From assembly GCF_029871235.1 (NCBI RefSeq), contig NZ_SSOM01000080.1, positions 62,152 through 126,151 of the forward strand: a DNA stretch of 64,000 nt, written 5' to 3'. Made by a program: the position numbers and the translations under genes. Position 1 is the stretch's first letter; each line of letters opens with the position of its first letter. Below, in pieces: positions 1-8,529 of this stretch. Below the pieces are notes generated by a model. That model was not told the DNA's origin. It saw only the letters and a program-made list of their open reading frames with translations, and did not search any database. This DNA is from Pseudomonas sp. BN411. Lineage in GTDB: Bacteria; Pseudomonadota; Gammaproteobacteria; Pseudomonadales; Pseudomonadaceae.

Positions 1-134
1 GCCCGGCGGGCATGGGGTTTAGTTGTTCTTGGCAGTTGTGTTCGTTTCAGGCGTTTCTTGTTTTTCGGGCAAAGGGAACCCGTGGCGCCTGGCAGCAGCG
101 ATCGCCGCCGGGCACCCGGGGTGATGCGGTTGGA

Positions 135-1364
135 TCAGCTTGTTCGGTCGGCGCGGCTCAGTACGGCGTTGAGCAGCACATCGCAGCCCTTGCTGACGTC
201 ATCCGGAAGCGCGTCCTCGGCCTCGTTGTGGCTGAGGCCACCGACGCAGGGGATGAACACCATGGTGGTCGGGCAGTGCCGCGCCAAGTGGATGGCGTCA
301 TGGCCGGCGCCACTGACGATGGTCTGGTGCGGGTAGTCCAGGCCCTCCACGGCATTTCTCACGGCGGCGATGCAATCCGGGTCGAAAGGCGTCGCCGGGC
401 TCAGCCAGTGCCGTTCCACTTTCACCTCCAGGCCACGACGCGCGGCGATGGTGGCGATCAGGTCACGAGCGCTGGCCTCCATGGCGGCGATCTGCTCGTC
501 CTCGTGGTGACGCAAGTCCAAGGTGAACGCCACCCGGCCAGGAATGGTGTTGCGCGAAGAGCGCGCGATGTTCAACTGGCCGACGGTAACCAGACCCTTG
601 GGGGCGAAGTCGCGGGACAGCTGTTCCAGCGCGGTGATCATCTCGCCGACACCGAACAGGGCGTCCTTGCGCAACGGCATGGGGGTAGTGCCGGCATGGG
701 CCGGCACGCCCTGCACCTCGATGTCCAACCAGCAGATGGCCTGGCCACCGGTGACCACGCCCACCGGCAGGCCGGCGTCCTCGAGGATCGGGCCCTGTTC
801 GATATGGGCTTCGAAGTAGGCATCGAACTCGCGGCCCAGGGGCAGCTCACCCGCCTGGCCGGTCCGCTCCAGGGCCTCGGCCACGCTGATGCCCTCGGCA
901 TCGCGGATGGCCAGGGCGCGCTCCAGCGGCAGGTCGCCGGTGAACACGGCCGAGCCAAGCATGGCCGGGGTAAAGCGGGCGCCCTCCTCGTTGGTCCAGA
1001 CGGCGATCTCCAACGGGCGCTCCGTCGCGATGCCTGCCTCTTTCAGGCTGCGGACCACTTCCAGCCCGGCCAGCACCCCGTAGATGCCATCGAAACGGCC
1101 GCCCTTGGGCTGGGTATCCAGGTGGCTGCCCATGACCACGGGGGGCAGCGCGTCGTTGCGCCCGGGCAGGCGGGCGAAGAGGTTGCCGATGGGATCGAGG
1201 CGGATGTTCATCCCCAGGCCACGGCACCAGAGCGCGAACAGTTCCCGCCCAGCCCTGTCCTCTTCGGACAACGCCAGACGGCAGTTGCCGCCTTTCTCCG
1301 TCGGGCCCACCTTGGCCATCTGCATCAGGCTGTCCCACAGCCGTTCGCCATTGCATTTCAACAT
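135..1364 (-). CDS. M20-family Zn-dependent amidohydrolase (N-carbamoyl-amino acid / allantoate amidohydrolase type)
   Basis: This 409-residue protein reads as a dinuclear-metal M20 amidase that cleaves N-carbamoyl or ureido groups in the cytoplasm. Visible motifs are GSHLDTQPKGGRFDG near residues 79-93 (metal His and Asp), TNEEGARF near 125 (catalytic and metal Glu pair), HIEQGPILE near 190, HAGTTPMPLRKDA, GAGHDA near 360 and the last metal His in GGLSHNE. Length fits the family (about 410). Two start codons lie six bases apart; GAGGAA sits directly against the first (1370) but six bases before the second, so 1364 is chosen. It is the last gene of a four-gene operon with a dehydrogenase, an aldolase-like protein and a transporter. 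The true substrate (N-carbamoyl amino acid, ureidoglycine, allantoate) cannot be told from sequence. A paralogue lies at 19754-21001. Confidence 0.85.
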   Translation of the reverse strand: MLKCNGERLWDSLMQMAKVGPTEKGGNCRLALSEEDRAGRELFALWCRGLGMNIRLDPIGNLFARLPGRNDALPPVVMGSHLDTQPKGGRFDGIYGVLAGLEVVRSLKEAGIATERPLEIAVWTNEEGARFTPAMLGSAVFTGDLPLERALAIRDAEGISVAEALERTGQAGELPLGREFDAYFEAHIEQGPILEDAGLPVGVVTGGQAICWLDIEVQGVPAHAGTTPMPLRKDALFGVGEMITALEQLSRDFAPKGLVTVGQLNIARSSRNTIPGRVAFTLDLRHHEDEQIAAMEASARDLIATIAARRGLEVKVERHWLSPATPFDPDCIAAVRNAVEGLDYPHQTIVSGAGHDAIHLARHCPTTMVFIPCVGGLSHNEAEDALPDDVSKGCDVLLNAVLSRADRTS

Positions 1365-1392
1365 GCTCATTTCCTCGTTCCAGGCGGAGGGT

Positions 1393-2322
1393 TCAGTAAC
1401 CGAGACGGGTGTTCACGCGGTTCAACAGGGGCTGCCCTGCTTCCAGACGACGGGCGTTCTCACCGATCTGGCGGGCAATGCAATCGTGGGAAGCAGCCGA
1501 CGCCATGTGCGGGGTGACGACGATACCGGGGGTGATCCAGAGGCGGCTGTCCAGCGGCAGCGGTTCCTTCTCGAACACGTCCAGCAAGGCGCCGCGCAGG
1601 CGGCCGTCCTGCACCGCATCGATCAGCTCGTCCACCGCCACATGGGCACCGCGGCCACAGTTGACCACCGCCGCGCCGGGCGCCAGGGACTCGAACGTCT
1701 TGCGGCAGAGAATGCCGCGAGTGGCCTCGGTCAGCGGCAGCAGGTTCACCAACAAGTCCAGCCCGTCGAGAAAGGCAGCGAAGCCCTCATCCCCCGCATG
1801 GGTCTGCACGCCTTCGATCCGCTTGGCGGTGCGCGACCAGCCGCGCACGGCATATCCGGCTGCGGCCAACTCTTCGGCGATGGCACCGCCCAGAGAACCG
1901 AGGCCCATCACGCCAATGCGGTAATCGGCCGCGGGCTTCTGCGGATGGCGTAACCAGACCTGGCGCTGCTGCTGCTCCAGGGCGCGGTCGAAGTCCCGGT
2001 GGTAGTGGATCACCGCCCAACGCACGTACTCGGCCATGCCCTGGCGGTGCGCCGGGTCGACCACTCGGCACACCGGTACTTCGGCATGCTCCGGGTCGGT
2101 GCCCAGGTGGTCCACCCCGGCGGCTACCGAGTGGATCAGCTTGAGGTTCGGCAGTCGCGCCAGGCTGCCAGCCGGCGGAAACCAGCAGGCGGCGACTTCG
2201 GCCTGCTGCGCAGCGGGGTCGTCGGCGAGCACCACGTGCAACTCCGGCTCCGTTCGGGCAAAAGCGCTTTGCAGCTGACCGAGCAACACGGTATCGGCCG
2301 ATAGCAGGACTAGCGGTTTCAT
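1393..2322 (-). CDS. ghrA: Glyoxylate/hydroxypyruvate reductase A-like D-2-hydroxyacid dehydrogenase
   Basis: The 309-residue product belongs to the D-isomer 2-hydroxyacid dehydrogenases and probably reduces a 2-oxo acid such as glyoxylate or hydroxypyruvate with NAD(P)H. The nucleotide-binding loop VMGLGSLGGAIAEEL is at about 138-152; the substrate Arg is in NCGRGAHV, and the catalytic His in TPHMASAAS near the C-terminus, as in GhrA. The reading frame is open far upstream (to 2763), but the start at 2322 is preferred because it gives the usual family length and overlaps the aldolase stop codon as ATGA, which suggests translational coupling. Genes on both sides run the same way, so it should be co-transcribed in the operon. 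Substrate is uncertain. Confidence 0.85.
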   Translation of the reverse strand: MKPLVLLSADTVLLGQLQSAFARTEPELHVVLADDPAAQQAEVAACWFPPAGSLARLPNLKLIHSVAAGVDHLGTDPEHAEVPVCRVVDPAHRQGMAEYVRWAVIHYHRDFDRALEQQQRQVWLRHPQKPAADYRIGVMGLGSLGGAIAEELAAAGYAVRGWSRTAKRIEGVQTHAGDEGFAAFLDGLDLLVNLLPLTEATRGILCRKTFESLAPGAAVVNCGRGAHVAVDELIDAVQDGRLRGALLDVFEKEPLPLDSRLWITPGIVVTPHMASAASHDCIARQIGENARRLEAGQPLLNRVNTRLGY

Positions 2323-3074
2323 GAGCAGTAAGACTCGCGTTGGGACTCGATCAGGGTCAGCGCGGCGTTCCAGCTCAGCTCGACGATCTCGGCCGCCTCC
2401 TCGCGCTCGAACTGCGTAGCGGTGTGGCGGCATACCTCGTCGGACGGATACACCAGCTTGGCGCCACCGGCCAGCGCCTGGACCTGCGCCTGGCAGGCAC
2501 GTTCGAGGAAGTGGATCTCGTGGAAGGCCTCGGCCACGCTGTTGCCGCCGGCCAGCAAGCCGTGGTTGCGCAGGATCATCGCCTTGTGCGGGCCGAGGTC
2601 GGCGATCAGCCGCTCGCGCTCGTCCAGGGACAGGGCGATGCCTTCGTACTGGTGGTAGGCCAGCTTGTCGTAGAACTTCAGCGCGTGCTGGCTGATGGGC
2701 AGCAGCCCCTGCTCCTGGGCCGATACCGCGATGCCGGCAGCGGTGTGGGTATGCACCACGCACTTCATGTCCGGCCGCGCCATGTGAATGGCCGAGTGGA
2801 TGACGAAACCGGCCGCATTGACCCGGCGCTCGCCGAAGGCCTCATCCACCACATTGCCGTGCTGATCGATGCGCACCAGGTCGGAGGCACGCATGCGGTC
2901 GAAGATCACCCCGTAACGGTTGATCAGGAAGTGGTGCTCAGGCCCCGGGATACGCAGGGTGATGTGGGTGTCGATCAGGTCGGTCATGCGGAAGTGCGCG
3001 ACCATCCGGTACAGCGCGGCCAGTTCGCAGCGGGCCTGCCATTCGACATCGCTGATGTTGTGCGGCTTGCTCAT
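2319..3074 (-). CDS. Class II aldolase/adducin domain protein
   Basis: This 251-residue cytoplasmic protein has the class II aldolase/adducin fold. The Zn ligands are visible as HTHTAAG near residues 108-114 and NHGLLAGG near 170-177. Proteins of this shape include fuculose-1-phosphate aldolase relatives and many uncharacterised enzymes in catabolic operons. It overlaps the downstream dehydrogenase by four bases and sits 12 bases after the MHS transporter gene, so the four genes look like one transcript. The combination with a hydroxyacid dehydrogenase suggests that aldol cleavage or decarboxylation yields a small oxo acid that the dehydrogenase reduces; this is inference. The family call is firm, the reaction is not known. 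Confidence 0.82.
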   Translation of the reverse strand: MSKPHNISDVEWQARCELAALYRMVAHFRMTDLIDTHITLRIPGPEHHFLINRYGVIFDRMRASDLVRIDQHGNVVDEAFGERRVNAAGFVIHSAIHMARPDMKCVVHTHTAAGIAVSAQEQGLLPISQHALKFYDKLAYHQYEGIALSLDERERLIADLGPHKAMILRNHGLLAGGNSVAEAFHEIHFLERACQAQVQALAGGAKLVYPSDEVCRHTATQFEREEAAEIVELSWNAALTLIESQRESYCS

Positions 3075-3086
3075 GAAAACTCCTGG

Positions 3087-4379
3087 TTAGCGAGCGAGGA
3101 CGGGGTTGGACTGCACCTCGCCGCGCAGGCGGGAGAGGCCGCAGACCCCGATCAGGGAAAGTGCGGAAAGGAAGGTGAAGTAGCAGGCCAGCGGCAGCCA
3201 TTGACCGGCGAACTGATTGGCGATCAGGGTGCCGATGATGGGCGTGCTGCCGCCGGCGATGGCGCAGATCAGTTGGTAGGCCATCGAGATGCCCGAATAG
3301 CGCAGGTGCGCCGGGAAGGCCTGGGACATGTACCCGGCGATCACCGCATAGAGGGCCGACAGGGTGACCACCGCCAGGGCGATACCTAGGGTCATCAGCA
3401 CCAGGTTCTGGGTGCCCACCAGCAGGAACATCGGGTACGGAACGACCATGCACAGCAGTGCCACCAGCTTGAGGAAGCGGCCTTCGCCGATGCGTTCGGC
3501 GAGCAGTGCCGACAGCGGCTGGGACAGGAATTGCAGGATGGTCACCAGGAACAGGCAGTCGAGGATGGTGGAGCGCTCGATGCCCTGGTAGGTGGTGACG
3601 TAAGTGATCATGAAGGTGTTGGTGAAGAAGAAGCCCGCCGAGCCGATGGTCACGGCCAGCGCAGCGAAGAGGATCTGCCGCCAGCAGGTGCGGATCACCT
3701 CCAGCACCGGGTACTTGACCGTCTGGTCCTTCTCGCGCACCGACTTGAACTCGGGCGATTCATCCACGCCGAATCGGATCGCCAGGCCAACCATCATCAA
3801 CAGGCCGCTGATCAGGAAAGGAATACGCCAGCCCCAGGCGATGAAGTCTTCCTGATCCAGCATGGACGCCAGACGAAAGGCAATCAGCGCCAGCAGCAGC
3901 CCCGCGGGGCTGCCCAACTGGGCGAAGGAGGCATAGAAGGTCTTGCGTTTGGCTGGCGCGTGCTCGCTGGCCATCAGCACCGCCCCGCCCCACTCGCCGC
4001 CAACCGAGATGCCCTGGATGATGCGCAGGACGATCAGGCCGACGGGCGCCCAGATTCCGGCGCTGGCGTAGCTCGGCAGCAGGCCGATGCCGGTGGTGGC
4101 CAGGCCCATCAGCGCCATGGTTACCAGCAGCATCTTCTTGCGCCCGAGACGATCGCCCAAGTGGCCGAACACCATGCCGGCCATGGGCCGGGCAATGAAG
4201 CCCACAGCAAAGGTGCCGAAGGCCGCCAGAGTGCTGAGGAAAGGATTGGAACTGGGAAAGAAGACCTGTCCGAGCACCAGGGCCGCGGCAGTCGCGTAGA
4301 TGTAGAAGTCGTAGAACTCAATGGTGGTGCCGACGAATGCGGCAGCCGCCGCGCGACGCGGCTGATTGGACGTGTGCAT
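3087..4379 (-). CDS. MFS transporter, metabolite:H+ symporter (MHS) family
   Basis: A 430-residue inner-membrane transporter with about twelve hydrophobic segments. The N-terminal stretch with GTTIEFYDFYIYATAAA (about 16-33) is typical of the MHS family (shikimate, citrate, ProP and dicarboxylate symporters), as are GHLGDRLGRKKML near 75 and the QGISVGGEWGGA segment near 140. It is the first gene of the minus-strand catabolic operon and presumably imports the substrate of the downstream enzymes by proton symport. The promoter faces a divergent LysR gene, with two inverted-repeat operators between them. The substrate cannot be deduced. Confidence 0.88.
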   Translation of the reverse strand: MHTSNQPRRAAAAAFVGTTIEFYDFYIYATAAALVLGQVFFPSSNPFLSTLAAFGTFAVGFIARPMAGMVFGHLGDRLGRKKMLLVTMALMGLATTGIGLLPSYASAGIWAPVGLIVLRIIQGISVGGEWGGAVLMASEHAPAKRKTFYASFAQLGSPAGLLLALIAFRLASMLDQEDFIAWGWRIPFLISGLLMMVGLAIRFGVDESPEFKSVREKDQTVKYPVLEVIRTCWRQILFAALAVTIGSAGFFFTNTFMITYVTTYQGIERSTILDCLFLVTILQFLSQPLSALLAERIGEGRFLKLVALLCMVVPYPMFLLVGTQNLVLMTLGIALAVVTLSALYAVIAGYMSQAFPAHLRYSGISMAYQLICAIAGGSTPIIGTLIANQFAGQWLPLACYFTFLSALSLIGVCGLSRLRGEVQSNPVLAR

Positions 4380-4478
4380 GCAAGGCCCTTCTTGGATTAC
4401 TTATCGAGGCAGTGTTCTGTTCTGGCTAAGCCGGTCGCGCTCTTTGGCGCTTTTCGGCTTTATCGCGCCCAGGCTATG

Positions 4479-4527
4479 ATTAGTCAATTTGCTAATTCTT
4501 ATCCGCCGTATTAGCAAGGCTACTAAT
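4479..4527. promoter_or_regulatory. Twin ATTAG-N8-CTAAT operators in the divergent LysR/MHS promoter
   Basis: Two perfect inverted repeats of the form ATTAG-N8-CTAAT lie at 4479-4496 and 4510-4527, with centres 31 bp apart, about three helical turns. Their shape includes the T-N11-A pattern of LysR-type operators. They are between the divergently read transporter operon and the LysR gene. The second repeat ends just before the ribosome binding site of the LysR gene, which fits autoregulation. Binding by this LysR protein is inferred from position. Confidence 0.7.
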
Positions 4528-4537
4528 GGGAGCTAGG

Positions 4538-5515
4538 ATGACAATTCCGACGTCACAATCTGACGCATTGGTCAGCAAATGGGAGGGACGTCGCTTCCTC
4601 AACGACCGCCTCGACTGGAACCTGCTGCGCACCTACCTGGTGATCGGCCAGGAAGGCAGCATCAGCCGCGCAGCGGCCCGCTTGCACATCACCCAGTCGG
4701 CGGTGAGCCAGGCTCTGAAACGGCTGGAGGAACAACTGGAATGCGCGCTGATCCTGCGGCGCGGTCCGCGCTTCGACCTCACTGCTGCGGGTGAGGAAGT
4801 ACTGCGCATCGCCACCGATATCTATGGCGACATTTCGCGCATCGGCGCGGCGGTCGAAGAACGCAACGACGGTGTGGCGGGCAAGGTGCGGCTACTCAGC
4901 ATCAGTCGGGTACAGTCCCCGCTCTACGACGATTTCCTCGCTGAGTTTCACCAAGCGCACCCGCGCGTGGAGCTGGAGATCGAGGTGATGCGAAGCTCGG
5001 ACATCATCAGCTCTCTGATGCAGAAAACCGCAACGGCGGGCCTGGGCCTGTGCCGCATTCCCCAACCCAAGCTGGAGCAACGTCAGCTCTTGCGTCAGCG
5101 CTATGCCTTCTTCTGCGGCCAGCGCCATCGTTTCTTCGGCCGCAGCGATGTGCCGCTGGAAGAGCTCAAGAGCGAGAACTTCGTGAGCTTCGTCAGCGAC
5201 CAGTTCGGCGGCAACCTGTCTCCCCTCGCGATTTTCCGCGACCAACAGGGCTTCACCGGGCGGATCGTCGCCTCGTCATCGAGCTTCGAAGAGATTCACC
5301 GCCTGGTCTGCGCCGGATTCGGTATCGGCTGCCTTCCCGAGCACGTCCTCGACAAGGACATCGAAGAAGGCCTTCTGTGGCGGCTGCCACCAGCGGAAGG
5401 CATCGTCGATGTCGATATTTACCTGCTGTGGAACCGCGAGCAGAAGATGACCATTGCCGAAAGCGTCTTCCTGGAGAGCTTCCAGCACCGGCTGGCTACG
5501 GCGAATGATTCCTGA
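4538..5515 (+). CDS. LysR-family transcriptional regulator of the divergent catabolic operon
   Basis: This 325-residue protein has an N-terminal winged helix-turn-helix (LDWNLLRTYLVIGQEG followed by SAVSQALKRLEEQL, about residues 21-60) and a periplasmic-binding-protein-like effector domain. Two in-frame ATGs exist at 4526 and 4538; GGAG at 4529-4532 sits five bases before the second, so 4538 is preferred. The leader before the HTH is longer than in most LysR proteins. The gene is divergent from the MHS transporter operon, its likely target, with twin palindromic sites between them. A perfect hairpin follows the gene. Confidence 0.85.
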   Translation: MTIPTSQSDALVSKWEGRRFLNDRLDWNLLRTYLVIGQEGSISRAAARLHITQSAVSQALKRLEEQLECALILRRGPRFDLTAAGEEVLRIATDIYGDISRIGAAVEERNDGVAGKVRLLSISRVQSPLYDDFLAEFHQAHPRVELEIEVMRSSDIISSLMQKTATAGLGLCRIPQPKLEQRQLLRQRYAFFCGQRHRFFGRSDVPLEELKSENFVSFVSDQFGGNLSPLAIFRDQQGFTGRIVASSSSFEEIHRLVCAGFGIGCLPEHVLDKDIEEGLLWRLPPAEGIVDVDIYLLWNREQKMTIAESVFLESFQHRLATANDS

Positions 5516-5581
5516 CGTCAGCGAGAGCTAATGGTGAGCTCCCTGAGTTGAAGTTTGCCTGGGCTGGAGTGCTCGTAATTC

Positions 5582-5608
5582 GGGGCATGCCTCGTTACGG
5601 CATGCCCC
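5582..5608. terminator. Hairpin between convergent genes (bidirectional terminator candidate)
   Basis: A perfect 10-bp inverted repeat (GGGGCATGCC, loop TCGTTAC, GGCATGCCCC) lies between the ends of the convergent LysR and amine oxidase genes. There is no long T run, so termination strength is uncertain. Confidence 0.55.
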
Positions 5609-5629
5609 TTCATAACGCTGGCGATCAAC

Positions 5630-7222
5630 TCAGGCGACTCGCACGACCTTGAGGTCGGCCAGTATCTCCGTGGCGCAGCGTTGGCCGGTCTCGACTGCGC
5701 CGTTCAGGTAGCCCTGGGACTCGATCGAGGTGTGCTCGCCGCAGAAGTGGCAGTTGCCCTGCCGGGTGCCTTCATAGCCGACGAACGCCGTGTAGTTCCC
5801 CGGCGCGTAATAGCCGTATGCCCCCTTGGTCCAGCGGTAGCCTGGCCAGTAATTGAGGATGGCCCGGCCATTCCACTCGTTGGTGATGCCTGGCAGTACC
5901 CGCTCCAGTTGGCCAAGGAATTGCGCCGCCTTGATGTCCAGCGAAGCATTGTTCATCGCCACCGCAGTCGCACCGCCGGTGAAGTTGTTCAGGATGCCTT
6001 CGCTGCCCGCCTGACCGCGAGTGACCTCCCAGGTGTCCTGATAGCCCGTGTCCGAATAGCTCGACCCGTTGCTGTTCTGCTGACGCCAGATGCGTTGGCG
6101 GAACTGCAACTGGAACTTGCTGCTGTTGCCCATTGGCATGCTGCCAATCGCCAGACATTTGCGCGCGTCGAAGCCGGCCGCGGAATAGTCGACACTGCTG
6201 CGCAGGATGCTGAATGGAATGGCCATTACCACCCGCTGGGCGATCACCTGGCGCGGGCCCTTGCTGGTGTTGAAATCCAGGCTGTAGCTGGTATCCGGAT
6301 TGAGGCTGATGCGCGTCAGCTCGTGACCGAGATTGATCTGGCCTTCGCTGAGGCGGCTGGCCATGCCACTGACCAGTTGGTCATTGCCGCCACGGATGTG
6401 ATAGCGCTCATCGGACTCGCCGAACATTTCGAGTTTTTGCTTGCTTGAGTAGCCGAGCAGATAGATCAGGTTGAGCGCACTTTGCTCGCTGCAGGCCGCG
6501 CCGTATTCGATTTCGTAAGCCACATCGAGCAGGCGGCCAAGGCGCGAGGTGTTGCCGCCAGGCACATAGCGGTTGATCCACTCGGTGATGCTCATCTTGT
6601 CCAGCACCTGACCGCGCGCGGTATAGCTGTTCCACAAGGTCGGGAAGGGTGCGGCCTTCACCTCGCTGGCGAGCTGCGCCTGGATCGTCTGGAAGTCGGC
6701 AAAGGCTTCCTCTACGCCGTAGCGCTGGCCCGCGAAGAAGTAGATATCCTCGCCGCCCTGGGCCTTGTCGTAGTCCAACAGGTCATCTACCTGCAGGCCC
6801 AGTTCCTTGGCCAGCCTCAGGGTTTCCACGTGGTAGCCGTCAATCAGCTCGCCGCCGTTCTCGGCAATCTGCCCAGGGAACGTGCTGCGGTTGCTGAAGC
6901 AACGTCCTCCCAATCGGGTGGAAGCCTCGAAGACGGTCGCGCTGACCCCACTTTTTTTCAACTCATAAGCGCAGCTCAAGCCGGCCAAACCTGCGCCGAT
7001 TACCGCCACGCCAATGCTGCCCGAGCCGCCACTCGGTGCCGCTTCGGCGAATGTTGGCAGGCCGCCGCCGGCGAGTACCACGCCGGCAATACCTGCGGCC
7101 TTGAGCACTTCGCGGCGCGAACGCTGCAGGGCCAATGCCTGGTGGAAGTCCGTGGTTTCCGGGGTGCTGCCGGCAAGGCGGCTCAGCGCCTGCAAACGGC
7201 TGAGCAAAGGTGTACGAGCCAT
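5630..7222 (-). CDS. Tat-exported flavin amine oxidase (monoamine oxidase family)
   Basis: A 530-residue FAD-dependent amine oxidase. The twin-arginine signal SRREVLKAAG at about 35-44, followed by a hydrophobic stretch and AEAA cleavage region, indicates folded export to the periplasm. The dinucleotide loop VIGAGLAGLSCAYEL is at about 74-88, followed by FEASTRLGGRCFS, as in the MAO/polyamine oxidase family. The C-terminal FAD region contains FCGEHTS and a GYLNGAVETG segment, also typical. It should oxidise an amine to an aldehyde, ammonia and peroxide; the substrate is unknown. It stands alone, with a hairpin at its 3' side and about 300 bp to the next upstream gene. Confidence 0.87.
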   Translation of the reverse strand: MARTPLLSRLQALSRLAGSTPETTDFHQALALQRSRREVLKAAGIAGVVLAGGGLPTFAEAAPSGGSGSIGVAVIGAGLAGLSCAYELKKSGVSATVFEASTRLGGRCFSNRSTFPGQIAENGGELIDGYHVETLRLAKELGLQVDDLLDYDKAQGGEDIYFFAGQRYGVEEAFADFQTIQAQLASEVKAAPFPTLWNSYTARGQVLDKMSITEWINRYVPGGNTSRLGRLLDVAYEIEYGAACSEQSALNLIYLLGYSSKQKLEMFGESDERYHIRGGNDQLVSGMASRLSEGQINLGHELTRISLNPDTSYSLDFNTSKGPRQVIAQRVVMAIPFSILRSSVDYSAAGFDARKCLAIGSMPMGNSSKFQLQFRQRIWRQQNSNGSSYSDTGYQDTWEVTRGQAGSEGILNNFTGGATAVAMNNASLDIKAAQFLGQLERVLPGITNEWNGRAILNYWPGYRWTKGAYGYYAPGNYTAFVGYEGTRQGNCHFCGEHTSIESQGYLNGAVETGQRCATEILADLKVVRVA

Positions 7223-7293
7223 CTATGAATCTCCGTTGTTATTGGTATCGGACTGCATAGAACAACTACGTTTGGGAGCGACCGGCCTTGTCG

Positions 7294-7313
7294 CCGGGCT
7301 GACGTCAGCCCGG
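7294..7313. promoter_or_regulatory. Perfect 20-bp palindrome in the 5' region of the amine oxidase gene
   Basis: CCGGGCTGACGTCAGCCCGG is fully self-complementary and lies about 70 bp upstream of the amine oxidase start, in the 296-bp gap 7223-7518. It could be an operator or part of a repeated element; no second copy was seen in the window. The rest of the gap shows no gene. Confidence 0.4.
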
Positions 7314-7518
7314 TCACACCGGGCACCAGGCACTGCTGCGATAACGCCGACTCCCCCGTGCGATATCGCGCCGCGTTCAGGCGCCAGAAGGCTAGATGCG
7401 CCTAAAAAGGCCGGCAAATTCTAAATAGAGAAGGCAGCGTTCGATTAAATAGATAGCCAGGCCCGAGGGTGGGTGCGTCCATCCTCCGCCTACCCCGCTA
7501 CTGCCACGCTGCACGCCT

Positions 7519-8379
7519 TTAGCCGCGCACCCTGGCCGTGATGAGGGCGGGTTCGCGACTGGAGGCGCGCTTGACCCACTCGGCTGGCGGGCAACCCACC
7601 ACACTGGTGAACACCCGGGAGAACGACGCCTGGGAGCTGTAACCGACCGCAGAAACGATCACCTTGATCGGCACGCCTTCACGCAGCAGGTCCTGGGCGA
7701 CTTTCATGCGCCACTGGGTGACGTAGCCCATCGGGGAACTGCCCATGATCTCGGTGAAGTGCGCCGAAAACCTGGACCTGGACATATTCGCCAGGCGGGC
7801 CAACTCCTCGACGCACCAGGGGGCTTCAGGCTCTTCGTGGATTCGGCTGAGCACCGTTGCCAAGCGTCCGTCCTGCAGGGCGAACAGCAAACCGCTGGAA
7901 ATCCGCCCCTCCTCCACCGCACGCCGGACCAGCAGCACGAAGAGGTACTCGAACAGCAGGTTCAAGGCTTTCGAGCGGCCTGGGGCCCGCCCCTGGAACT
8001 CGGTTACCAGCGAGGCCATCACCGGCGCCAGGGGCTCCAGCGTATCGAGCGGAAACACCAGCGTTTCCTGTAGCCCGAGGTGGAATGGCCCCGGGGAGTT
8101 CCGTCCGAACAGGAAGGAGGCGCAAATGAGCTCCGCAGGCTGCTCGGAACTGGACCGCAACTGGTAACGGCAACTGCTTGGACAGAACAGCACCGCGGGC
8201 TCGCTGATCGAGATCTTCGGCACCCCGGGCTGGACCATATCGATGCCACCCCGCTGGACGACATGGATGAACGCCATGTCTTCGGGCTTGTCCAGCACCA
8301 GTGTCCCTTCCACCGGGCCCGCGAAGAACAGCCGGCCCTGCAGGTTGGTGCGCTCGAAGAATTCGGAGAGAACATCCAT
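7519..8379 (-). CDS. AraC-family transcriptional regulator
   Basis: This 286-residue regulator has an N-terminal cupin-like sensing domain and a C-terminal AraC HTH pair. The C-terminal half contains LARLANMSRSRFSAHFTEIMGSSPMGYVTQWRM and VGYSSQASFSRVFTSVVGCPPAEW (written here in parts; about 190-270), which is the standard two-helix arrangement. The N-terminal part (cysteine-containing AVLFCPSSCRYQL) resembles the AraC_binding_6/cupin_6 type regulators. The frame could open at a TTG six codons upstream (8397); neither start has a clear Shine-Dalgarno, so ATG 8379 is used. It is divergent from the isochorismatase-like gene at 8530, a likely target. Confidence 0.85.
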   Translation of the reverse strand: MDVLSEFFERTNLQGRLFFAGPVEGTLVLDKPEDMAFIHVVQRGGIDMVQPGVPKISISEPAVLFCPSSCRYQLRSSSEQPAELICASFLFGRNSPGPFHLGLQETLVFPLDTLEPLAPVMASLVTEFQGRAPGRSKALNLLFEYLFVLLVRRAVEEGRISSGLLFALQDGRLATVLSRIHEEPEAPWCVEELARLANMSRSRFSAHFTEIMGSSPMGYVTQWRMKVAQDLLREGVPIKVIVSAVGYSSQASFSRVFTSVVGCPPAEWVKRASSREPALITARVRG

Positions 8380-8529
8380 AAAAGGGACAACCCGCAAAAG
8401 ATTTGGTACGTCCTGGCAAAAGCCCGATTCGACGCGGAATTAGGATTCAACCGTCGCCGATGGTAACCACGAGCCTTCCAGCCCGCCACGGCGAAAACGA
8501 CTTGCCCTATCGCCGACCGGAGTCCCGTC

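Noticed and set aside
12-1517. Long plus-strand open frame opposite the M20 amidohydrolase and part of the dehydrogenase gene
   Set aside because: High GC gives open antisense frames; its translation has no family features, while the minus strand shows clear enzyme motifs.
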